Source: Actinomycetes bacterium (GTDB lineage Bacteria; Actinomycetota; Acidimicrobiia; Acidimicrobiales; Bog-793). Taken from it: DNA of 7,289 bases. Numbering within the stretch: the stretch's first letter is position 1; every line of letters begins with the position of its first letter. Shown one piece after another: positions 1 to 5,310 of the stretch. The notes beneath the pieces are model-generated. The model saw only the letters and a program-made list of their open reading frames with translations, did not search any database and was not told the DNA's origin. The stretch is from positions 1-7,289 of the forward strand of contig JAKAOD010000151.1 of assembly GCA_021823365.1 (NCBI GenBank), in the 5' to 3' direction. A program made the position numbers and the translations under genes.

Positions 1-497
1 CGACCACGTCTACGAGCTCCACGTCGGGCAAGAAGGTGAAGTCCGCCTCCGGCCGGACGTACCGCAGCGGGGAGAAGTGCCCGTCGGGCACGAAGGACGC
101 CGGCAAGACGGCCGACGTGATGGTGACCTACTGGAAGAATGCCTTCGCGGCGAAGGGCAAGCCGGTCACCGTCCAGGGGAACCCCGGGACACTCCTGTTC
201 AGCGACGACCAGCTGATCACCGTCGGCTTCGTTCCCGCGGGAACGCGGCTGCCCAAGCCGAACAGCACGATCGTGACGGCACTCTTCGACATCGCGAGCG
301 GGCGCTCGACGACCACCACGACCGCACCGGGTTCGACCACCACGACCGCACCGGGCTCGACCACGACGACGACCGCACCTGGCTCGACGACCACCACGAC
401 CGCACCTGGCTCGACCACGACGACGACCGCACCTGGTTCGACCACCACGACCGCACCGGGCTCGACGACGACCTCCACCACCACGAAGGCGGGGTAG
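1..497 (+). CDS. 3' end of a gene for a probable secreted or envelope protein with a Thr-rich repeat tail
   Basis: The reading frame is already open at base 3 and ends at TAG 495-497, so the 5' part lies outside the window; the GTG at 36 is internal and not a believable start. The visible product begins with a Ser/Thr-rich stretch (TTSTSSTSG), followed by about 85 residues of globular-looking sequence containing one Cys and a hydrophobic core (VTVQGNPGTLLF, LITVGFVPAGTRL). It ends in a roughly 60-residue tail of STTTT(T)APG repeats. A folded piece between two low-complexity linkers is typical of proteins exported to the cell wall. I do not recognise the domain. Position suggests, but does not show, an LCP (LytR-CpsA-Psr) protein, because an LCP gene lies near manB and fbiAB in mycobacteria; no LCP catalytic motif is in the visible part. 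The next gene starts 11 bp downstream, so the two are probably co-transcribed. Confidence 0.75.
   Translation, partial: TTSTSSTSGKKVKSASGRTYRSGEKCPSGTKDAGKTADVMVTYWKNAFAAKGKPVTVQGNPGTLLFSDDQLITVGFVPAGTRLPKPNSTIVTALFDIASGRSTTTTTAPGSTTTTAPGSTTTTTAPGSTTTTTAPGSTTTTTAPGSTTTTAPGSTTTSTTTKAG
306..461 (+). repeat. Coding tandem repeat, six 24/27-bp units
   Basis: Six head-to-tail units encode STTTTTAPG (27 bp) or STTTTAPG (24 bp), in the order 27, 24, 27, 27, 27, 24, followed by a degenerate end (STTTSTTTKAG). All units are multiples of three, so gain or loss of a unit keeps the frame. Apart from the last codons (ccg/cct and ggt/ggc), units 1 and 4, units 3 and 5, and units 2 and 6 share the same codon pattern. 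This implies block duplication rather than independent drift. The product would be an extended, possibly O-glycosylated wall-spanning linker. Confidence 0.9.
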
Positions 498-508
498 GGA
501 ACGGCGCC

Positions 509-1609
509 GTGAAGGCGGTCGTGCTCGTGGGGGGCGAGGGGACCCGCCTCCGCCCGCTCACGCTGTCCATCCCCAAACAGCTGCTCCCGATCGCGGAGCA
601 GCCCATGATCGAGAGGGTGCTGGGGCAGCTCGCGCGCCACGGCATCGCCGACGTGGTCCTGTCCCTCGGGTACCTCCCCGACGCCTTCCTGAAGGCCTAC
701 CCCGACGGCGTCGTCGCCGGCATCCGTCTTTCCTACGCAGTCGAGCCCTCGCCGCTCGACACCGCGGGTGCGATCCGGTTCGCGGCTCTCAGCGCGGGTA
801 TCGCCGAGACCTTCGTCGTCGTGAACGGGGACGTGCTGACCGATATGGACCTTACGGCGCTGGTCGCTTTTCATCGCGCGCACGGTGCCGAGGGTTCGAT
901 CTCGCTCCATCCCGTGGACGATCCCTCCTCCTTCGGTGTGGTGGCGACCGACGATTCCGGCCTCGTGCACGCGTTCGTGGAGAAGCCGCCCCGGGCTGCG
1001 GCACCCACCAACCTCATCAATGCAGGCACCTACGTCCTCGAGCCGTCTGTCGTCGACCGGGTCCCGGAGGGACGAGGAGTGTCCATCGAGCGGGAGACGT
1101 TCCCGACGATGGTCGCCGACGGCACCCTCTATGCGCTCGCCGATGCGTCGTACTGGCTCGACACCGGCACGCCGGAGGCGTACCTCGCGGCGCATTGGGA
1201 CCTCCTCGAGGGCCGTCGCGAGGGTCCGCCCGCCCCGGGTGCCATGGACTCGGGCGACGGTGTGTGGCTGCTCGGCTCCCCGAAGCTGGAGGGTGAGGTG
1301 CGCGGACCTGCGCTGGTCGGTGACGGCGCCCGCGTCGGTCCAGGCGCGCTGGTCGACAGGGCTGTCGTCGGACGGGACTGCGTCGTCGGGCCGGGCGCGC
1401 GGGTCGTCCGGTCCGTCCTCCTGGCGGGTGCCGACGTCGGAGAGGGCGCCTCCCTGGCCGGTTCGATCGTCGGGCCGGGCGCCCGCGTCGGCGAACGCTG
1501 CGACGTGCGGCCGCTCACCGTCCTCGGCGCAGGAGCGTCGGTCGCTCCCGGAACGATCGTGACGGGGGAGCGCGTGCCGATGCGACCGAGCAAGATGGAG
1601 TCGCCGTGA
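509..1609 (+). CDS. manB: Sugar-1-phosphate nucleotidyltransferase, probably mannose-1-phosphate guanylyltransferase
   Basis: The enzyme joins a sugar-1-phosphate to an NTP, giving a nucleotide sugar (most likely GDP-mannose) for envelope glycan synthesis in the cytoplasm. The 366-residue product has an N-terminal Rossmann-like nucleotidyltransferase domain: GGEGTRLRPLT at 8-18, PKQLLP at 22-27, NGD at 106-108 (metal/sugar Asp), FVEKP at 156-160, NAG at 171-173 and YWLDTGTPE at 215-223. Residues from about 258 to 348 form Gly/Val-rich hexapeptide repeats of a left-handed beta-helix. GTG 509 is chosen because it places the first beta-strand and the GG motif at the usual distance; an AGGGA lies 8 nt before it. 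The same frame stays open far upstream, across the Thr repeats, but that reading is low-complexity and artefactual. PKQLLP is reminiscent of glucose-1-phosphate thymidylyltransferase (RmlA), whereas the VSIERETFP and beta-helix features favour the ManB/GMPP type. The family is sure and the substrate is inferred. The gene overlaps the next one by 4 bp. Confidence 0.9.
   Translation: MKAVVLVGGEGTRLRPLTLSIPKQLLPIAEQPMIERVLGQLARHGIADVVLSLGYLPDAFLKAYPDGVVAGIRLSYAVEPSPLDTAGAIRFAALSAGIAETFVVVNGDVLTDMDLTALVAFHRAHGAEGSISLHPVDDPSSFGVVATDDSGLVHAFVEKPPRAAAPTNLINAGTYVLEPSVVDRVPEGRGVSIERETFPTMVADGTLYALADASYWLDTGTPEAYLAAHWDLLEGRREGPPAPGAMDSGDGVWLLGSPKLEGEVRGPALVGDGARVGPGALVDRAVVGRDCVVGPGARVVRSVLLAGADVGEGASLAGSIVGPGARVGERCDVRPLTVLGAGASVAPGTIVTGERVPMRPSKMESP
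1597..1600 (+). promoter_or_regulatory. Ribosome binding site of the epimerase gene
   Basis: GGAG lies 5 nt before GTG 1606, inside the 3' end of the nucleotidyltransferase gene, and supports that start with a GTGA stop-start overlap. A second possible start, ATG 1615, has GAGG only 3 nt upstream and would remove three residues without touching the NAD-binding motif. Confidence 0.5.
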
Positions 1610-2589
1610 GGACGATGGTCACTGGAGGTGCCGGCTTCATCGGGTCGACGCTGGTCGGCCGGTTGCTGGCCGAGGGCCACGAGGTCGACGTCGTCGACGA
1701 TCTTTCGACCGGCTCGCTCACGAACCTTGCAGAAGCGCGTGCAGAAGGCGGTCGTGCCCTCACGATCCACCACCTCGACGCCCGGCTCCCCGAGGCCACC
1801 GACCTGATCGTCCGCCGGCGGCCCCAGGTGATCTTCCATCTGGCGGCCCAGCCCGACGTGCGCGTGTCGGTCTCCGATCCGGTGCTCGACGCGGACGTGA
1901 ACGTCCTCGGCAGTCTTCGCGTGCTCGAGGGAGCGCGGGCCGTGGGCGCGGACAGGGTCGTGTTCGCTGCAAGCGGCAGCCTCTATGGGGAGCCTGACGC
2001 GTCGGACATTCCTGTGCGCGAGTCGCATCCGCACCGGCCGCTGACGCCCAACGGGGTCGCGAAGAAGGCCGTGATCGACTACCTCGTCGCCTACCGCGAG
2101 CTGTATGCGCTCGAGTTCGCAGCGCTCGCGCTCGGCAACGTCTACGGGCCCCGACAGGACTTCCTGGGTGGATCCGGGGTGGTCGCCGTCTTCGCCAAGG
2201 CGCTCGTCACCGGGCGCCCTGTCACGATCTTCGGCAACGGCGAGCAGACCCGTGACTACGTCTACGTCGACGACGTGGTCGACGCGTTCGCTCGAGCGTC
2301 GACGAAGGGCGGCGGGCTCGTCTGCAACATCGGGACCGGTACCGAGACGTCGGTGAACGAGCTGCTCCGCACGATGGCGGGCGCTGCCGGCGTGGAGCCG
2401 GACGTCCGTCACGCCCCCTTGCGCGCGGGTGAGCTCCTGCGGAGCGCGCTCGATCCGACGCGCGCCGCCATCCACCTGGGATGGCGTCCGTGGACCACCC
2501 TGGAGGAGGGCTGTGCCCTGGTCGTGGACGAGGCGAGACGCCGCGCCCACGGCCGCGATCTCGCGAAGGGAAGGCCCGGGGACCCGTAG
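1606..2589 (+). CDS. NAD-dependent epimerase/dehydratase, UDP-glucose 4-epimerase-like, with altered catalytic Tyr
   Basis: This is a 327-residue extended short-chain dehydrogenase/reductase acting on nucleotide sugars. It shows the NAD-binding TGGAGFIG (6-13), the acidic end of beta-2 in DDLSTG (31-36), HLAAQ (78-82), a catalytic-Ser segment AASGSLYGEP (121-130), GNVYGPRQD (177-185), DYVYVDDVVDA (217-227) and NIGTGTETSVNEL (241-253). The last two are typical of GalE-like enzymes. The family's YxxxK active-site motif (usually PYGVSK or PYGVAK) reads PNGVAK here: the Tyr position is Asn149 (aac, 2050-2052) and Lys153 is kept. That Tyr normally acts as the catalytic base, so either activity is changed or lost, or one base differs from the functional allele. 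The length is normal and there is no frameshift, so I keep it as a CDS. It overlaps the nucleotidyltransferase by 4 bp, which suggests a shared role in making an envelope sugar donor. The exact substrate is unknown. Confidence 0.88.
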   Translation: MRTMVTGGAGFIGSTLVGRLLAEGHEVDVVDDLSTGSLTNLAEARAEGGRALTIHHLDARLPEATDLIVRRRPQVIFHLAAQPDVRVSVSDPVLDADVNVLGSLRVLEGARAVGADRVVFAASGSLYGEPDASDIPVRESHPHRPLTPNGVAKKAVIDYLVAYRELYALEFAALALGNVYGPRQDFLGGSGVVAVFAKALVTGRPVTIFGNGEQTRDYVYVDDVVDAFARASTKGGGLVCNIGTGTETSVNELLRTMAGAAGVEPDVRHAPLRAGELLRSALDPTRAAIHLGWRPWTTLEEGCALVVDEARRRAHGRDLAKGRPGDP

Positions 2590-2590
2590 T

Positions 2591-2632
2591 CCGGCCAGGC
2601 CCGCCCGGGCGCAGGCCGAGTGGTCAGGCCGG
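2591..2632. terminator. Possible GC-rich stem in the convergent gap
   Basis: The 45-bp gap between the epimerase stop and the cofE stop (opposite strands) holds an outer inverted repeat, CCGGCC (2591-2596) with GGCCGG (2627-2632). Nested inside is a smaller imperfect stem around the palindrome CGCCCGGGCG (2602-2611), flanked by GGCC at 2598-2601 and 2614-2617. There is no T-run on either strand, so this is not a classical intrinsic terminator. It could act as a weak bidirectional terminator or be chance pairing in very GC-rich DNA. Confidence 0.25.
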
Positions 2633-2634
2633 CG

Positions 2635-3366
2635 TCAGCGGAACAGGTCCTCAGCGGACCCGCGCACGATCTCCTCACGGACCGAGCTGTCGCGCAGCCA
2701 TGCTCGCGGCACGCCGCGGACGACCGCGGCCGGGATCGCCCGGTCCTTCCCCATCACGAGCTCCGCAGCGGCTGCGAGCTCGTCGGCGACGCACACCTGG
2801 GTGGCGACCAGCTCCCGTCCGGTGGCGTCGGTCGTGCCGCGCAGGTCGACGACGGCGGCGATCCCCGAGACGCCGATGGCGACGTCCGTCACCCCCTGAC
2901 GCCAGGGTCGCCCGAAGGTGTCCGAGACCACCACGCCAACCGACACCGAGAGGCGGCGGCGGAGCGTCGCACGGATCCGCCGCGCGGAGCGGTCAGGGTC
3001 GACCGGCAGGAGCGCGGCCCAGCCGTCACCGACGTTGGAGAGGTCGACCCCGGCGTTGGCGCAGACGAAGCCGTGGGCGGTCTCCGTGATGAGCAGCTCT
3101 CCACGCCGCCGCAGCACGCGCACGGACTCCGCCTCCACGAGTGCCCGCTTCTGGGCGGGGTCGTCATGGTCGACGGGGACGAGGCGGCCCTCTGCCTTCG
3201 AGACGATCTTCTGGGTGACGACCACCACGTCCCCCGGGCGAAGGAGACCTGACCTGGGGGGGCCGAGCGCGTCGGCCAGGAGCGCACCCACGTCATCACC
3301 GGGACGGACCTCGGCGAGGCCGAGCACGCCCCAGGCGTGCAGCGCGCGGGACTCATCGAGCGGCAT
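2635..3366 (-). CDS. cofE: Coenzyme F420-0:L-glutamate ligase, stand-alone CofE form
   Basis: CofE adds L-glutamates to F420-0 using GTP and a divalent metal, forming the gamma-glutamyl tail of coenzyme F420 in the cytoplasm. The 243-residue product shows the family signatures in order: GLAEVRPGDD (16-25), GDVVVVTQKIVSKAEGR (45-61), ETAHGFVCANAGVDLSNV (95-112), PVDPDRSARRIR (121-132) and SDTFGRPWRQG (148-158) followed by DVAIGVSG. It ends soon after MGKDRAIPAAVVRG, the normal end of the ligase domain. The C-terminal FMN/nitroreductase-like domain that is fused to it in mycobacterial FbiB is absent, so the archaeal-style name cofE fits better than fbiB. ATG 3366 lies inside the 3' end of cofD (14-bp overlap) with no strong Shine-Dalgarno sequence, which points to translational coupling. 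The family assignment is secure; the number of glutamates added cannot be read from sequence. Confidence 0.95.
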   Translation of the reverse strand: MPLDESRALHAWGVLGLAEVRPGDDVGALLADALGPPRSGLLRPGDVVVVTQKIVSKAEGRLVPVDHDDPAQKRALVEAESVRVLRRRGELLITETAHGFVCANAGVDLSNVGDGWAALLPVDPDRSARRIRATLRRRLSVSVGVVVSDTFGRPWRQGVTDVAIGVSGIAAVVDLRGTTDATGRELVATQVCVADELAAAAELVMGKDRAIPAAVVRGVPRAWLRDSSVREEIVRGSAEDLFR

Positions 3367-4300
3367 CGAGCACCACCGTGGCGAGCGAGGCCGCGACCTC
3401 CGGGCTCGTCATGATCGTCGGGGCGACGACGGCCCGGAGACCCTCGGACTCGACCGCGTCCTTCAGGTGCGCGTCCTGCTCGTCGATCACGAGGGTCCCG
3501 ACCCACTCTGCGAGCAGGCGCGCGACGCCCACCGCGGACGACTCGTAACCAAGCTCGGCGAGCAGGCGGTCGGCAGGGCCCTTCAGCGCTGCGCCCGCAA
3601 CGATCGGGGACACGGCGACGACCTGCTCGCGGCGAGCGGCGAGCGCGTTCCGAACGCCGGGCACCGCGAGGATCGGCCCGATCGAGACCACCGGGTTCGA
3701 GGGGGACACGACCACCGCCTCGGCGTCGCCGATCGCGTCGAGCACCCCCGGTGCCGGGCTCGCCGCAGCCGCGCCGTCGAAGCGCACCGAACGGACCGCG
3801 ACGGCGTGGCGGAGCCTGACGAAGTAGTGCTGGAACGCGACCTCGGCTCCCGCGAGCACGCCGTCCGCGTCCTCCGCCAGGACGAGCCGGGTGCGCACCG
3901 CGTCGTCGGACATCGGGACGACGTGCACGCCGATCCCGCGCGCACGAGCGATCTCGGCCGTCACCTCGTGCAACGCGGCGCCCTCTGCCAGGCGCTGGGT
4001 GCGGTAGAGGTGCGTGGCGAGGTCCCGGTCTCCGAGGCGAAACCAGGTCGCTCCGCCGATGCGCTCGAGCTCCGCCATGGCCGTCCAGCTCTCTGTCGCG
4101 ATCCCCCAGCCCGTCGCAGGGTTCTGCAGGCCGGCCAGGGTGTAGACGACCGTGTCGATGTCCGGGCTGATCTGGAGACCGTGGAGCGTCATGTCGTCGC
4201 CGGTGTTCACGATCGCGACGACCGTGGACGGGTCGACTACCCGCACGACTCCGGTGAGGAGGCGCGCGGCGCCCACTCCTCCGGCCAGCACTGCGAGCAC
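3353..4300 (-). CDS. cofD: 2-phospho-L-lactate (or phosphoenolpyruvyl) transferase of F420 synthesis, CofD/FbiA
   Basis: CofD/FbiA moves the phospholactyl (archaea) or phosphoenolpyruvyl (mycobacteria) group from its guanosine-diphosphate carrier to Fo, giving F420-0 or dehydro-F420-0. The 315-residue product is a textbook member: LAGGVGAARLL (5-15), VNTGDD (31-36), LHGLQISPDIDTVVYTLAG (39-57, with likely metal-binding Asp residues), NPATGWG (60-66), WFRLGDRDLATHLYR (86-100), SNPVVSIGPIL (201-211) and VAVSPIVAGAALKGPA (228-243). The start is GTG 4300: an in-frame TAG lies only four codons upstream, and this start places LAGGVG where family members have it. It is the first gene of the cofD-cofE pair. 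A TAnnnT box 6 nt before the start codon suggests a leaderless message. The fbiC and cofC/fbiD genes needed for the rest of the pathway are not in this window. Confidence 0.96.
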   Translation of the reverse strand: MLAVLAGGVGAARLLTGVVRVVDPSTVVAIVNTGDDMTLHGLQISPDIDTVVYTLAGLQNPATGWGIATESWTAMAELERIGGATWFRLGDRDLATHLYRTQRLAEGAALHEVTAEIARARGIGVHVVPMSDDAVRTRLVLAEDADGVLAGAEVAFQHYFVRLRHAVAVRSVRFDGAAAASPAPGVLDAIGDAEAVVVSPSNPVVSIGPILAVPGVRNALAARREQVVAVSPIVAGAALKGPADRLLAELGYESSAVGVARLLAEWVGTLVIDEQDAHLKDAVESEGLRAVVAPTIMTSPEVAASLATVVLDAAR

Positions 4301-4306
4301 CGCTCC

Positions 4307-4312
4307 AGCCTA
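4307..4312 (-). promoter_or_regulatory. Predicted -10 box for leaderless cofD-cofE transcription
   Basis: Read on the minus strand, TAGGCT (TAnnnT) ends exactly 6 nt before the GTG start of cofD. This spacing puts the expected transcription start at or within a base of the start codon, as in actinobacterial leaderless mRNAs. No clear TTGACA-like -35 is visible. The TAG of this box is also the in-frame stop that fixes the cofD start. Confidence 0.45.
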
Positions 4313-4328
4313 GGGGTGCAGGGGAGCC

Positions 4329-4360
4329 GGCATCGAGGGGAGGCGGCATCGAGGGGAGGC
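4329..4360. repeat. 16-bp perfect tandem repeat in the divergent promoter region
   Basis: GGCATCGAGGGGAGGC occurs twice back to back (4329-4344 and 4345-4360). A diverged relative precedes it (4313-4328, 11 of 16 matching). It fills most of the 80-bp gap between cofD and the serine hydrolase gene and lies between their two proposed -10 boxes. It could be a regulator binding site with repeated half-sites, or a simple slippage duplication. The GGAGG within the second copy (4355-4359) lies 21 nt before ATG 4381, too far to be a good ribosome binding site. Confidence 0.85.
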
Positions 4361-4365
4361 GGCGG

Positions 4366-4371
4366 TACGCT
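4366..4371 (+). promoter_or_regulatory. Predicted -10 box of the serine hydrolase-glycosyltransferase operon
   Basis: TACGCT (TAnnnT) ends 9 nt before ATG 4381, which would give a leader of only a few bases. There is no well-placed Shine-Dalgarno sequence, which agrees with a near-leaderless mRNA. No convincing -35 is seen. Confidence 0.35.
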
Positions 4372-4380
4372 CGCCTGTCC

Positions 4381-5310
4381 ATGCGGGCCTTCGACCTCCT
4401 CGCCGGCTGGCCCGTGCGCGTCGCGGCGGCCGGGGTCGCCGCGTGTCGAGACGCCGGTGGCGGGGCTCTCGCCGGAAAGGACGGCGCCGTCGTGGCGCGC
4501 CCTGCGGCGGATGCCGCCGGCCGGCGACGGCCCGAGGTCACCATCCTCGGCACCACGGGCGATGCCGACCGCACCTACGCCTGGGCGTCGGTCACGAAGC
4601 TCTGCACCGCGCTGGCCGTGCTGGTCGCCGTCGAGGAGGGGACCCTCGCCCTGTCGGATCCTGCAGGCCCGCCCGGCGCGACCGTCGCGCACCTGCTCGC
4701 GCACGCGTCGGGGCTCGCCCCGGATCGGCGGGAGGCGATCGCGCCGCCGGCGACGAGGAGGATCTACTCGAACGCGGGCTTCGAGGTCCTCGGCGACCTG
4801 CTCGGCGAGCGTGCGTCCATGCCCGTCTCCGAGTACGTGGCAGAGGCGGTCTTCGTCCCGCTCGGGATGGCGGGCGCGCGCCTCGCCCCCGGAGCCTCCC
4901 CCGCGCACGGCGCCGAAGGAACGCTCCGGGACCTTCTCGCGCTGGGTGCCGAGCTCCTCGCCCCGCGCGTCGTGGCTCCCGAGACGCTCGCCGCGGCGAC
5001 GAAGGTCGCCTACCCGGGCCTCGCCGGCGTCCTGCCGGGTTTCGGGTCCCAGGACCCGAACGATTGGGGGCTCGGGTTCGAGCTGCGGGACGCGAAGCGT
5101 CCGCACTGGACCGGATCGGGCAACAGCCCGGCGACCTTCGGGCACTTCGGTCGGTCGGGCTCGTTTCTGTGGGTGGACCCCGAGGCGCGGCTCGCGTGCG
5201 CCGTGCTCACCGATCGCGGCTTCGGGTCGTGGGCCGCCGACGCGTGGCCGGTCCTCTCCGACGCGGTCCTCCGAACAGCAGGCGAACGTGCGCAGGGGCG
5301 CCATGGCTGA
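4381..5310 (+). CDS. Serine hydrolase of the beta-lactamase / class C penicillin-binding fold
   Basis: This 309-residue protein belongs to the Beta-lactamase (AmpC/EstB-like) family, whose members are beta-lactamases, esterases, D-aminopeptidases or low-molecular-weight PBPs. The three active-site motifs are visible: SVTK (SxxK, Ser70 and Lys73), YSN (YxN, 129-131) and HFG (255-257, in the place of the KTG box). LLAHASGL (105-112) is a further family hallmark. Residues before about 60 include a VAAAGV strand and a GKDGAVVAR turn, as expected at the start of this fold. A VAAC sequence (19-22) resembles a lipobox, but the hydrophobic stretch before it is short and the leader contains Asp5, so I favour a cytoplasmic protein. 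ATG 4381 is the first start in the frame after the promoter region. The gene overlaps the next one by 8 bp, so it is coupled to glycosyltransferases; a role in trimming or deacylating a glycan or glycolipid is possible but only inferred. The substrate is unknown. Confidence 0.88.
   Translation: MRAFDLLAGWPVRVAAAGVAACRDAGGGALAGKDGAVVARPAADAAGRRRPEVTILGTTGDADRTYAWASVTKLCTALAVLVAVEEGTLALSDPAGPPGATVAHLLAHASGLAPDRREAIAPPATRRIYSNAGFEVLGDLLGERASMPVSEYVAEAVFVPLGMAGARLAPGASPAHGAEGTLRDLLALGAELLAPRVVAPETLAAATKVAYPGLAGVLPGFGSQDPNDWGLGFELRDAKRPHWTGSGNSPATFGHFGRSGSFLWVDPEARLACAVLTDRGFGSWAADAWPVLSDAVLRTAGERAQGRHG

Noticed and set aside
128..1195. Long minus-strand frame with PGAVVVVE repeats opposite the Thr-rich tail.
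   Set aside because: It is the complement of the coding repeat and of the nucleotidyltransferase, has no recognisable domain, and codon bias supports the plus strand.
77..1609. A continuous frame that would fuse 144 extra residues, rich in Asp/His/Arg, to the nucleotidyltransferase.
   Set aside because: The extra part is the Thr repeat read in another frame, and the upstream gene already uses that DNA. GTG 509 gives the exact family N-terminus.
2591..2632. Strong intrinsic terminator in the convergent gap.
   Set aside because: Stems exist but there is no T-run and the loop is long; kept only as a low-confidence structure.
4435..4446. VAAC lipobox-like sequence at residues 19-22 of the serine hydrolase.
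   Set aside because: The preceding hydrophobic run is too short and the leader contains an Asp. The segment aligns better with the first beta-strand of the fold, so I do not call a lipoprotein.
2918..5302. Very long plus-strand open frame running into the first glycosyltransferase.
   Set aside because: It is antisense to cofE and cofD and out of frame with the hydrolase; its Arg/Ser/Pro-rich composition is a typical high-GC shadow. Only the part from 5303 has glycosyltransferase motifs.
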